A program made the translations under genes and the position numbers. From an uncultured Bacteroides sp. (lineage in GTDB: Bacteria; Bacteroidota; Bacteroidia; Bacteroidales; Bacteroidaceae), in NCBI GenBank assembly GCA_949288585.1, contig CASEKR010000013.1, positions 1 through 49,451 on the forward strand: a stretch of 49,451 nt of DNA, given 5' to 3'. Below the pieces are notes generated by a model. That model searched no databases. It had not been told where the DNA came from and saw only the letters and a program-made list of their open reading frames with translations. Shown here one piece after another: positions 36,600-44,642 of this stretch (position 1 is its first letter; each line of letters starts with the position of its first letter).

Positions 36600-36633
36600 T
36601 CAACTTCTAAATTCTCATTTCCGACTGCCTCTG

Positions 36634-36641
36634 CAAAGATA
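36634..36641 (-). promoter_or_regulatory. -7 box possibly serving the acetyltransferase gene
   Basis: The - strand reads TATCTTTG, a full consensus match, about 170 bases upstream of the start. No good -33 box. Confidence 0.4.
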
Positions 36642-36690
36642 AATCTTTTGCGTGAATCTTCCTCTTGTCTTACTATTTCTTAACCCGATG

Positions 36691-36780
36691 GAAGGGAGTT
36701 GTCCCGAGTGCACCCGGGAGTTGCACCGTCCGTACTCGGGACAACCACCGAGTGCACTCGGGACAAGCGCCGTCCGCACT
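36691..36780. repeat. Four-unit 22-bp tandem array, TGCGGACGG family (inverted)
   Basis: Units begin at 36691, 36713, 36735 and 36757 with a 22-bp period and a partial fifth at 36779. CTCGGGACAA and CGTCCGCA elements alternate with CGAGTGCA variants. On the - strand the consensus is close to the 4231-4296 array. It lies 100 bases upstream of the helicase gene. Confidence 0.75.
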
Positions 36781-36880
36781 GGAAAGAAAGCGGGATGGAA
36801 GAACTCGGCTTTCTGTTTGGCAGTCAGAGGATATATGCGTATCTTCGCCCGGATTTTCAAGATTAACCCCTAACAAGTAT

Positions 36881-39151
36881 ATGTCCGATTATATGAACGA
36901 ACTGAATGACAGCCAGCGCGCCGCCGTGCTCTACAACGACGGCCCTCTGCTGGTCATTGCCGGTGCCGGGTCGGGAAAGACGCGGGTGCTGACCTATAAG
37001 ATTGCCTATTTGCTGGAGAACGGCTATCGGCCGTGGGACATCCTGGCCCTGACTTTCACCAACAAGGCCGCCCGCGAGATGAAGGAGCGCATCGCCCGGC
37101 AGGTGGGCGAGGAGAGTGCCCGGAGGCTATGGATGGGCACTTTCCACTCGATGTTCCTGCGCATCCTCCATGCCGAGGCCGGGACGCTGGGTTTCACGCC
37201 CAATTTCACCATCTATGACACGGCCGACTCGAAGAGCCTGCTGCGCGACATTCTGAAGGAAATGAAACTGGACGAGAAAGTGTACAAGCCGGGCGCGGTA
37301 CAGGCACGCATCTCCAACGCGAAGAACCACTTGGTCACGCCTGCCCTCTATGCCAACAACCGTGAGATTTTCCAGGCCGACCAGGCTGCGCGGATGCCGG
37401 CCGTGCGCGACATTTATGAACGCTATTGGCAGCGTTGCCGCAAGGCCGATGCCATGGACTTCGACGACTTGCTGCTCTATACTTTCCTGTTGTTCCGCGA
37501 CTATCCGGAGGTGCTGGCCAAGTACCGCGAGCACTTCAAGTATATCCTGGTCGACGAGTACCAGGACACGAACTTCGCCCAGCACAGCATCGTCCTCCAA
37601 CTGGGCAGCGAGCACCGCCATGTCTGCGTGGTGGGCGACGACGCGCAGAGCATTTACTCCTTCCGGGGGGCGGACATCGACAATATCCTGAATTTCACCA
37701 AAGCGTTTCCGGGCACGCGCATCTTCAAACTGGAGCAGAACTACCGTTCGACGCAGACCATCGTGAAGGCGGCCAATAGCTTGATAGCCAAGAACCAGTG
37801 GCAAATCCGCAAAGAAGTGTTTTCGGAGAAAGAACGGGGCGATGCCTTGGGCGTTTTCCGGGCTTACAGCGATGTGGAGGAGGGCGAGATCGTGGCCAAC
37901 AAAATCAGCGGGCTGCACCGCCGCGAGCAGGACGCTTGGTCGGACTTTGCCATCCTCTACCGCACCAATGCGCAGAGCCGCATCTTCGAAGAAGCCCTGC
38001 GCAAACGGATGATTCCTTACCGCATCTATGGGGGGCAGTCCTTCTACCAGCGTAAGGAAATCAAGGACGTCATTGCTTATTTCCGCCTGGTGGCCAATCC
38101 GAACGATGAGGAAGCCTTCAAGCGCGTCATCAATTATCCGGCCCGGGGTATTGGTGCCACGACGCTGGGCAAAATCATCGATGCCGCCAACGAACACGCC
38201 GTCAGCCTGTGGGGCATCCTTTGCGAACCGCTTGCTTATGGACTGAACTTCAATAAAGGAACCGCCGCCAAATTGCAAGGTTTCCGTGATTTGATACTCG
38301 GCTTGACAGACTTTTCCGCCCAGCACAATGCTTATGAAGCCGGCACGCAGATTATCCGTTCGTCGGGTATCATGGCCGACGTCTGCCAGGACAATTCTCC
38401 CGAAAACCTTAGCCGGAAAGAGAATATTGAGGAACTGGCCAATGGCCTGAGCGACTTCTGCGCCCAACGGTTGGAGGAAGGAAACGCGCACGTGTCCCTG
38501 ATAGATTTCCTTTCCGAAGTCTCCTTGCTGACCGACCAGGATTCGGACGACGATGCCGGCGACGAGAAGGTGACTCTGATGACGGTCCATGCGGCCAAGG
38601 GGCTGGAGTTCCGCAACGTCTTTGTGGTGGGGCTGGAGGAGAACCTCTTCCCCAGTTCGATGGCTGGCGACTCCCTGCGTGCCCAGGAGGAAGAACGACG
38701 CTTGTTCTACGTGGCTATCACCCGTGCCGAGAAGCGTTGTTACCTGTCCTATGCCAAAACCCGTATGCGTTACGGCAAGATGGAATTTGGCGCGCCCAGC
38801 CGTTTTCTCCGCGATATCGACGCCTGTTACCTCGACTTGCCTGCCGACGAAAGGCCGCACCGCCTTCCGGAGGAGAAGAGGCCGTCGTTCTCTCCGCAAG
38901 TCCCGGTCATGCCATCTTCGTTCTCTCCCCGTCTGAAACGGGTGCCTGCCTCCGCTTCCCCGTCTGCCGCTCCCTCCGTAGGAAATGCCTCGTTGCATGC
39001 AGGACAGACCATCGAACACGAACGTTTCGGCCTGGGTACCGTGTTGCGCGTGGAAGGTTCTGGCGAGAATGTCAAGGCTGCCATCCGTTTTGAAAACGTG
39101 GGCGAGAAGCAACTCCTGTTGCGCTTCGCCCGGTTCAAGGTAATAGAATAA
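36881..39151 (+). CDS. UvrD/PcrA family ATP-dependent DNA helicase
   Basis: Starting at MSDYMNELNDSQRAAVLYND (36881) the protein has 756 residues; an open extension to 36665 runs through the repeat array and is rejected. Helicase motifs are complete: Q motif LNDSQRAAV, motif I AGAGSGKT, Ia FTNKAAREM, II DEYQDTN, III VVGDDAQSIYSFRG, IV QNYRST, V TVHAAKGLEF and VI VAITRAEKRCYLSYA. The C-terminus has a small Tudor-like domain (HERFGLGTVLRVEG) typical of PcrA/UvrD. It unwinds DNA 3' to 5' in nucleotide excision and mismatch repair. nspC starts 26 bases downstream. Confidence 0.94.
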   Translation: MSDYMNELNDSQRAAVLYNDGPLLVIAGAGSGKTRVLTYKIAYLLENGYRPWDILALTFTNKAAREMKERIARQVGEESARRLWMGTFHSMFLRILHAEAGTLGFTPNFTIYDTADSKSLLRDILKEMKLDEKVYKPGAVQARISNAKNHLVTPALYANNREIFQADQAARMPAVRDIYERYWQRCRKADAMDFDDLLLYTFLLFRDYPEVLAKYREHFKYILVDEYQDTNFAQHSIVLQLGSEHRHVCVVGDDAQSIYSFRGADIDNILNFTKAFPGTRIFKLEQNYRSTQTIVKAANSLIAKNQWQIRKEVFSEKERGDALGVFRAYSDVEEGEIVANKISGLHRREQDAWSDFAILYRTNAQSRIFEEALRKRMIPYRIYGGQSFYQRKEIKDVIAYFRLVANPNDEEAFKRVINYPARGIGATTLGKIIDAANEHAVSLWGILCEPLAYGLNFNKGTAAKLQGFRDLILGLTDFSAQHNAYEAGTQIIRSSGIMADVCQDNSPENLSRKENIEELANGLSDFCAQRLEEGNAHVSLIDFLSEVSLLTDQDSDDDAGDEKVTLMTVHAAKGLEFRNVFVVGLEENLFPSSMAGDSLRAQEEERRLFYVAITRAEKRCYLSYAKTRMRYGKMEFGAPSRFLRDIDACYLDLPADERPHRLPEEKRPSFSPQVPVMPSSFSPRLKRVPASASPSAAPSVGNASLHAGQTIEHERFGLGTVLRVEGSGENVKAAIRFENVGEKQLLLRFARFKVIE

Positions 39152-39177
39152 GTAACCAATCCAATGTGTTTATAGAC

Positions 39178-40314
39178 ATGATAGATTTTTCTCTTTTCCC
39201 TTCTCCTTGCTACATCATGGAGGAAAACCTGCTGCGGAAGAACCTTTCGCTGATAAAAAGCGTGGCCGACCGGGCCGGAGTGGAAATCATTCTGGCTTTC
39301 AAATCGTTCGCTCTGTGGCGCTCATTCCCCATTTTCCGCGAATACGTGCAAGCCTCCACGGCCAGTTCGCTCTACGAAGCCCGCTTGGCGCTGGAAGAGT
39401 TTGGCAGTAAGGCGCACACCTATTCTCCGGCCTATACGGAGGCGGACTTTCCCGGCATCCTGCGTTGCAGTAGCCACATCACCTTCAATTCCTTGTCGCA
39501 ATACCGCCGTTTCTATCCCGCCGTGCAGGCGCATGGAGGGATCTCTTGCGGCATCCGCATTAATCCGGAGTATTCGGAGGTGGAGACCGAACTGTACAAT
39601 CCCTGTGCGCCAGGCACCCGTTTCGGGGTAATGGCCGAACAACTGCCTGCCGTCCTGCCCGAAGGCATTGAGGGCTTCCACTGCCATTGCCATTGCGAGT
39701 CTTCTTCTTATGAATTGGAACGTACTTTGGTGCACATTGAAGAGAAGTTCTCCCCTTGGTTTTCCCAACTGAAGTGGCTGAACCTGGGAGGCGGCCACCT
39801 GATGACCCGCAAGGACTACGACGTGGAGCATCTCATACGCTTGTTGCAAGGGCTGCGTACACGTTATCCGCATCTTCACATTATTCTGGAACCCGGTTCC
39901 GCCTTTGCTTGGCAGACCGGTGTCTTGGCGTCTGAGGTTGTAGACGTGGTGGAGAACCGGGGCATACGTACCGCTATCCTCAATGTCAGCTTTACGTGCC
40001 ACATGCCTGATTGCTTGGAGATGCCCTACCAGCCGGCCGTGCGCGGCGCGCAGATGGGCGAAGAAGGCCCCTACGTTTATCGCCTGGGCGGCAATTCCTG
40101 TCTGAGTGGCGACTTCATCGGCTTTTGGAGCTTCGACCACGAACTGCAAGTCGGGGAACGTATCGTGTTTGAAGACATGATACATTATACGACCGTGAAG
40201 ACAACCATGTTCAACGGAATCCACCATCCTGCCATCGCCTTGTGGACAAAAGACGGGCGTGCCGAGCTTTTCCGGCAATTTTCTTACGAAGACTACCGGG
40301 ATAGAATGGACTGA
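39178..40314 (+). CDS. nspC: Carboxynorspermidine decarboxylase
   Basis: The ATG at 39178 gives 378 residues; an upstream GTG at 39166 is less likely. The PLP-binding lysine is in AFKSFALWRSF, and later motifs CHCESSSYELERTL, GGGHLMTRKDYD, LEPGSAF and GGNSCLSGDF are those of NspC-type fold III decarboxylases. It converts carboxy(nor)spermidine to (nor)spermidine, the alternative spermidine pathway used by Bacteroidetes. Its partner carboxyspermidine dehydrogenase is not in this window. It is probably co-transcribed with the helicase gene. Confidence 0.93.
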   Translation: MIDFSLFPSPCYIMEENLLRKNLSLIKSVADRAGVEIILAFKSFALWRSFPIFREYVQASTASSLYEARLALEEFGSKAHTYSPAYTEADFPGILRCSSHITFNSLSQYRRFYPAVQAHGGISCGIRINPEYSEVETELYNPCAPGTRFGVMAEQLPAVLPEGIEGFHCHCHCESSSYELERTLVHIEEKFSPWFSQLKWLNLGGGHLMTRKDYDVEHLIRLLQGLRTRYPHLHIILEPGSAFAWQTGVLASEVVDVVENRGIRTAILNVSFTCHMPDCLEMPYQPAVRGAQMGEEGPYVYRLGGNSCLSGDFIGFWSFDHELQVGERIVFEDMIHYTTVKTTMFNGIHHPAIALWTKDGRAELFRQFSYEDYRDRMD

Positions 40315-40382
40315 TTGTTAGGTGGTTGTTGAGGATGGGCAGAGAAAGGCTTATTTTGCTATGAAAAAAAACAAGTAGAACG

Positions 40383-40413
40383 CTTGTCAGTTCCGGGAAA
40401 ATGTCTACCTTTG
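40383..40413 (+). promoter_or_regulatory. Promoter of the tRNA cluster
   Basis: CTTG (40383-40386), 19-base spacer and TACCTTTG (40406-40413). The transcript would begin near 40420, just before the first tRNA at 40425. Confidence 0.6.
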
Positions 40414-40424
40414 CAACCGCAAAA

Positions 40425-40529
<105 letters not shown>

Positions 40530-40577
40530 CATGGTTCTTTGGCTTTTTGTTGGCTGTGCCAAGTTTGGCAGAGAAAG

Positions 40578-40659
40578 GCCCAGGTGGCGGAATTGGTAGA
40601 CGCGCACGTTTCAGGTGCGTGTGCCGCGAGGCGTGCAGGTTCGAGTCCTGTTCTGGGCA
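40578..40659 (+). tRNA. tRNA-Leu(CAG)
   Basis: The acceptor stem GCCCAGG/TCTGGGC, anticodon loop TTCAGGT with stem CACGT/GCGTG, and the long class II variable arm are visible. CCA is not encoded. It is nearly identical to the copy at 40907; the sixth acceptor pair is G-C here and A-T there. Confidence 0.93.
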
Positions 40660-40703
40660 CTAACAACAAAAAGTCGGAGGAGTCCTTTGATTTCTTGTTT
40701 GTC

Positions 40704-40787
40704 GGAGAGATGGCGGAATTGGTAGACGCGCTACTTTGAGGGGGTAGTGACAATTATGTCGTGGGAGTTCGAGTCTCCTTCTCTTCA
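40704..40787 (+). tRNA. tRNA-Leu(GAG)
   Basis: The acceptor stem is GGAGAGA/TCTCTTC with one G-T pair. Anticodon loop TTGAGGG has stem CTACT/GGTAG. It has a class II variable arm and T-arm GGGAG-TTCGAGT-CTCCT. CCA is not encoded. Confidence 0.92.
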
Positions 40788-40801
40788 CTTCAAGAAAACA
40801 G

Positions 40802-40874
<73 letters not shown>

Positions 40875-40906
40875 CATAGTGATATTTGAAATATTGAGAT
40901 GGTGAA

Positions 40907-40988
40907 GCCCAAGTGGCGGAATTGGTAGACGCGCACGTTTCAGGTGCGTGTGCCGCGAGGCGTGCAGGTTCGAGTCCTGTTTTGGGCA
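40907..40988 (+). tRNA. tRNA-Leu(CAG), second copy
   Basis: Acceptor GCCCAAG/TTTGGGC, anticodon CAG and the same class II body as the 40578 copy. CCA is not encoded. Confidence 0.93.
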
Positions 40989-40995
40989 CTCTTCT

Positions 40996-41068
<73 letters not shown>

Positions 41069-41096
41069 CTTTTTATGTGTTGGTAAAAATGAAAAA

Positions 41097-41128
41097 GCCC
41101 CGCAGGATTTTCTTGCGGGGCTTTTTTT
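41097..41128 (+). terminator. Rho-independent terminator of the tRNA cluster
   Basis: GCCCCGCA (41097-41104) pairs with TGCGGGGC (41114-41121), followed by seven T. A-rich sequence precedes the hairpin, so it may also serve the convergent DUF4923 gene. Confidence 0.9.
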
Positions 41129-41148
41129 ATATCTATATGCCGGATGTT

Positions 41149-41754
41149 TCAAGGCTTTTTCTGCAAGGTGAAGCCTAACATCATTCCGTCATAGCTGCCG
41201 GCCAGTGAACCGATGGATTGCAAGGTTGCATTGTTGCTCTTGCTGGCCAGAAAAGTTATCAGGGTCAACAACTTGTCCGAGGGGAACAGCAGTTCCATCT
41301 CTTGGGAGGTACAGTTCACCGTAGTGTTGATGCCGATTAGTTTGGCAAACTTCAGGTTGATTTTCTGGGTTGCCTCGTCGTAGCTGTAACTTCCTTTCAG
41401 GTTTCTGCCTTTGATGTTGGTCTGGAAAGTACTGTCTTCATTAAACGTGAAGCTCATCTGCCCGGGTTCTATGCCTACTTTCTCCAAGAAACCGTCCAGC
41501 TTCTTTTCTACGGCAGTAGCGGCCAGGCCTCCTCCCGCTTTTTGGAGCAGGTTGTCCGATTCAAATTCGAGCGCGGAGCCGGAAAACTCCCACGTGCCGG
41601 TCATGCTGGCCGTGTTCTTGCCTGTCAAGGTGTTGACGGCTTTCTCGATGTTTTCTTTGTTCAATAAATCTTTCAGGCTTTGCGCATGGAGGTTCGTGGC
41701 AAACAGAAGGATGGCCACGGCCAACATTGGTTTTAGATAATTGCTTTTTCTCAT
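41149..41754 (-). CDS. DUF4923 family secreted protein
   Basis: The 201-residue protein has a signal peptide ending LHAQ. The mature part, with LKDLLNKENIEKAVNTLTGK, MTGTWEFSGSALEFESDNLLQKAGG and a lipocalin-like beta region (FTFNEDSTFQTNIKGRNLKGSYSYD), matches DUF4923, a Bacteroidetes family of unknown function. It is probably periplasmic. It lies 7 bases downstream of engB on the same strand. Confidence 0.85.
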   Translation of the reverse strand: MRKSNYLKPMLAVAILLFATNLHAQSLKDLLNKENIEKAVNTLTGKNTASMTGTWEFSGSALEFESDNLLQKAGGGLAATAVEKKLDGFLEKVGIEPGQMSFTFNEDSTFQTNIKGRNLKGSYSYDEATQKINLKFAKLIGINTTVNCTSQEMELLFPSDKLLTLITFLASKSNNATLQSIGSLAGSYDGMMLGFTLQKKP

Positions 41755-41761
41755 TGCTTTA

Positions 41762-42364
41762 TTAAGATTTTAGTTCTTTGTTAATGCTTTCGATGTAATC
41801 CAGCACTTCTTCGCGACCGATGCGTTTCTCGGAAGACGTGACGAAATAAGGAGGAAGTTCTTCCCACTGTTCGCTTAACTTCTTCAGGTAAGTTTGTACG
41901 TTGGCATTCAGTTTTTCTCTGCCCAGTTTGTCTGCCTTGGTGAAGACGATGGCAAAGGGAATGCCGTTTTCACCCAGCCACTCGATGAAAGCCAGGTCGA
42001 TGGCCTGGGGAGGCAGACGGCTGTCGATGAGCAGGAAAAGGCATGTCAGTTGCTCCCGGTATAAAATGTAGGATTCTATGATGTGTTGGATACTTTCCTG
42101 GGCTTTCTTGCCCCGTTTGGCATAGCCATATCCGGGCAGGTCCACCAGATACCAGGTTTTGTTGATCAGGAAGTGGTTGATGAGCAATGTCTTTCCGGGG
42201 GTGGCGGAAGTCATGGCAAGCCCTTTGCGCCCGGTCAGCATATTGATGAGGCTGGATTTGCCTACGTTGGAGCGTCCGATGAAGACGTATTCGGGGCATG
42301 AGGTGGCCGGGCATTTCCGCACATCGGTGTTGCTGATAACAAATTCGGCAGATGTTATTTCCAT
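41762..42364 (-). CDS. engB: Ribosome biogenesis GTPase YsxC/EngB
   Basis: The 200-residue GTPase has the G1 motif [13 protein letters not shown]3 DLPGYG and G4 TKADK; the usual EngB length. It is a cytoplasmic factor for late 50S subunit assembly. It is followed closely by the DUF4923 gene. A -7 box (TATGTTTG on the - strand, 42420-42427) lies 56 bases upstream of the start. Confidence 0.96.
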   Translation of the reverse strand: MEITSAEFVISNTDVRKCPATSCPEYVFIGRSNVGKSSLINMLTGRKGLAMTSATPGKTLLINHFLINKTWYLVDLPGYGYAKRGKKAQESIQHIIESYILYREQLTCLFLLIDSRLPPQAIDLAFIEWLGENGIPFAIVFTKADKLGREKLNANVQTYLKKLSEQWEELPPYFVTSSEKRIGREEVLDYIESINKELKS

Positions 42365-42419
42365 TGTATATTCAGATTAAAAAACAGGTCGCCGGCCTGA
42401 AACAGGCTGCGGCGAAGTG

Positions 42420-42427
42420 CAAACATA
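42420..42427 (-). promoter_or_regulatory. -7 box for engB
   Basis: The - strand reads TATGTTTG, a full match to TAnnTTTG. The -33 region is weak. Confidence 0.45.
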
Positions 42428-42538
42428 CGGATTATTTCTGAATAATGTGTCTTTTTTGTCCGGAAAAATAGTTGTTGGAAGCATAGCACGCATACGGCCA
42501 TGCTGCTATCTTATATCTGTTCCTAAAAACAATGAAGT

Positions 42539-43192
42539 ATGATAATAGCTTATTTAAGAGTTAGTACGGGCAAGCAATTCTTGTCCAACCAGCAAGAGGA
42601 AATACGGCGTTATGCTGAGAACAAGAAATGGGTGATAGACCGATGGGTGACGGAAGTGGCAAGCGGAAGCCGGAAGGGAAGCGAGCGCAAACTGGGCGGT
42701 TTGTTGAGACAGATGAAATTGGGCGATACGCTTATTGTTACCGAGGTGTCGCGCTTGAGCCGCACGTTGACTGATATCATGGGCATCATGGGGCTTTGCC
42801 TGGAGAAGGGCATTAATTTATATACGACTAAAGAGGGATATTCGTTCGACAATTCTATCAACAGCAAGGTGCTCTGTTTTGCATTTGGTTTGGTAGCGGA
42901 GATAGAACGTAACCTCATCTCGTTGCGTACCCGCGAAGCGCTTGCTCTGCGGAAGGCCGAAGGAATTGCTTTGGGAAGGAAAACGGGAAGTTATACCAAA
43001 CGTAACATCTTGGTTGGCAATGTAGCTTCTATTGTCAGAATGTTGAAACAGGATAAATCGGTGGCGGACATCTGTCGGCATTATCACGTGTCAAGGGATA
43101 CCTTTGCCAAGTTTAAGAAGGAACATTCTGAAGTACAAAAAGCTTTGGAGGCCAAGGAACAGAGGCGGAAAGGCCGCGCGAATGTCAAATAG
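42539..43192 (+). CDS. mpi: Mpi-type serine site-specific DNA invertase
   Basis: The 217-residue protein has the resolvase/invertase N-terminal domain: AYLRVSTGKQ places the nucleophilic serine at residue 9, and SRLSRTLTDIMGIM is the conserved catalytic arginine region. A short C-terminal helix-turn-helix (KSVADICRHYHVSRDTFAKFKKEH) follows. This is the architecture and length of the Bacteroides master DNA invertase Mpi, which flips several promoter segments, and of its local relatives. It lies directly next to a 154-bp segment bounded by matching inverted repeats and upstream of a fimbrial operon; the left repeat begins at its stop codon. The obvious inference is that it inverts that segment. 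Confidence 0.92.
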   Translation: MIIAYLRVSTGKQFLSNQQEEIRRYAENKKWVIDRWVTEVASGSRKGSERKLGGLLRQMKLGDTLIVTEVSRLSRTLTDIMGIMGLCLEKGINLYTTKEGYSFDNSINSKVLCFAFGLVAEIERNLISLRTREALALRKAEGIALGRKTGSYTKRNILVGNVASIVRMLKQDKSVADICRHYHVSRDTFAKFKKEHSEVQKALEAKEQRRKGRANVK

Positions 43193-43210
43193 TTGCTTAA
43201 TCGTTCGTTT
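43190..43210 (+). promoter_or_regulatory. Left inverted repeat of the invertible segment
   Basis: The core TCGTTCGTTT (43201-43210) is an exact inverted copy of 43345-43354. Seven of the 11 bases outside it also match. The core is close to the Mpi recognition consensus as I recall it (ARACGTWCGT; 8 of 10). It overlaps the mpi stop codon. Confidence 0.75.
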
Positions 43211-43354
43211 TCGGCGACAAAGGTAAGCATATTTATTCGAATAACAAATATTTCAGCTATAAAATATTGTCATTGTGCTGTTTTGTGCTCTCTGCCCGTC
43301 CTTCTCTGCCTCGATTTAAAGGAGGTTTTTCCGATATACCGTTTAAACGAACGA
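43201..43354. promoter_or_regulatory. Predicted invertible promoter segment, 154 bp
   Basis: The segment lies between the two inverted repeat cores. It contains no gene and one strong promoter on the - strand (43218-43248). Inversion would put TTTG at 43307-43310 and TACCTTTG at 43330-43337 facing the fimbrial operon, with a start near 43344. In the present orientation the operon has no visible promoter. Confidence 0.75.
43218..43248 (-). promoter_or_regulatory. Phase-variable promoter, here facing mpi
   Basis: On the - strand: TTTG (43245-43248), 19-base spacer, TACCTTTG (43218-43225). Both boxes match the Bacteroidetes consensus exactly. Transcription would begin near 43211 and run antisense into mpi. 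Confidence 0.8.
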
Positions 43355-43365
43355 ATAAACAGTTA
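43345..43365 (-). promoter_or_regulatory. Right inverted repeat of the invertible segment
   Basis: The core AAACGAACGA (43345-43354) is the exact reverse complement of the left core. It lies 39 bases before the DUF3575 gene. Confidence 0.75.
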
Positions 43366-43403
43366 CTCTGTTTTGTTTCATACAAGATAATTGTCTCATT
43401 TTT

Positions 43404-44642
43404 ATGATGGTGTACATGAAGAGAATGTTCTTAATTGCCTTATTGCTATATGGTAGCCATATGGCGGCACAGGTACAGACCGATACGGTAAAGGTTTATT
43501 ACCAGGTCGAGAAAGCGCAGTTAGACCCGTCTTTCCACGGAAATGGCGTTGCAATGGATCGCTTTCTCAATCGGTTGAAGGAAATCACCTCTGACGAACG
43601 CTACCAACGGTTTAACTTTCGCATTAAGTCGTATGCGTCTCTGGAAGGACCACTTTCTTTAAACCAGCGTTTGTATAAAGAACGCACGCGTGAGTTCCTC
43701 GAATACATCCGCCGCCACGGAATTCAGCTTCCTGGCGAAGTCAACGTGTGGCAGAATGACTGCTATAACTGGGAGGAACTGGAGCAGCGTGTACAGCATT
43801 CTGCCATCCCTTATCAGGCGGAAGTACTTGAAGTTATCCGGAACACGCCCGAATGGACGTATGATAAGAAAGGAAATAAGACGGAATACCGCAAGCAAAA
43901 GCTGATGGCACTGCGTGGAGGTATCCCTTTCCGTTACATGAAGCAGCACTTTTTCCCAAAAATGCGCTATTCTGCCGTGCGGCTTACCTGCGAGTTTGTC
44001 GCACCGGAACTGCCTCAACCTCTTCCCCCTCAAATCATACATGATACCATTTATATTATTAAGCATGATACTATTTACATAGAACGTGCTGCACCCCGTA
44101 AACCTTACTATTTAGCTGTAAAGACTAATTTGCTTTACGACGCGTTGGCTGTTCCCAATGTCGGCGTGGAGGTTTACCTGGGTAAGCAATGGTCGTTGGC
44201 TGCTAATTGGATGTATGCCTGGTGGAAGACGGATAAGCGTCATCGCTACTGGCGTATCTATGGCGGAGATATTGAAGGCCGTTATTGGTTGGGAAAGAAG
44301 GCAAAGGAGAAACCTTTGCAGGGACACCACTTGGGCTTCTATGCGCAGATTGTCACTTATGACTTCGAATGGGGCGGGCGCGGCTATTTGGGCGACAAGT
44401 GGAGTTACGGTGCAGGCATCAGCTACGGTTATTCACATCCAATGGCCAAACGTTTGAACCTTGACTTCACCATTGGCATCGGCTATTTGGGCGGCGAATA
44501 TAAGGAGTACCTGCCTATTGACAATCATTATGTGTGGCAGGTGACCAAGCAACGCCATTGGTTCGGGCCAACCAAGGCGGAAATCTCCCTTGTCTGGCTC
44601 ATCGGACGGGGCAATACCAACGAGAAAGGAGGCAAGCGATGA
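43404..44642 (+). CDS. DUF3575 outer-membrane barrel, fimbrial operon first gene
   Basis: The 412-residue protein has a signal peptide ending HMAAQ. Residues ~25-190 are a globular domain with an OmpA-like feel (FRIKSYASLEGPLSLNQRLYKERTREFLEYI). A repeated HDTIYIIKHDTIYIE linker leads to a DUF3575 barrel (~225-405) with KTNLLYDALAVPNVGVEVYLGKQW. DUF3575 proteins are outer-membrane proteins found at the head of Bacteroidetes fimbrial operons. The start could also be the ATG at 43416. The next gene overlaps it by ATGA, so they are translationally coupled. Confidence 0.88.
   Translation: MMVYMKRMFLIALLLYGSHMAAQVQTDTVKVYYQVEKAQLDPSFHGNGVAMDRFLNRLKEITSDERYQRFNFRIKSYASLEGPLSLNQRLYKERTREFLEYIRRHGIQLPGEVNVWQNDCYNWEELEQRVQHSAIPYQAEVLEVIRNTPEWTYDKKGNKTEYRKQKLMALRGGIPFRYMKQHFFPKMRYSAVRLTCEFVAPELPQPLPPQIIHDTIYIIKHDTIYIERAAPRKPYYLAVKTNLLYDALAVPNVGVEVYLGKQWSLAANWMYAWWKTDKRHRYWRIYGGDIEGRYWLGKKAKEKPLQGHHLGFYAQIVTYDFEWGGRGYLGDKWSYGAGISYGYSHPMAKRLNLDFTIGIGYLGGEYKEYLPIDNHYVWQVTKQRHWFGPTKAEISLVWLIGRGNTNEKGGKR

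Noticed and set aside
36665-36880. N-terminal extension of the helicase
   Set aside because: The extension is encoded by the 22-bp repeat array and has no helicase similarity; the family start motif begins at 36881.
43404-43415. Attachment site or integrated element next to mpi
   Set aside because: Mpi-type enzymes invert local segments; no integrase, transfer genes or direct repeats marking an element were seen.
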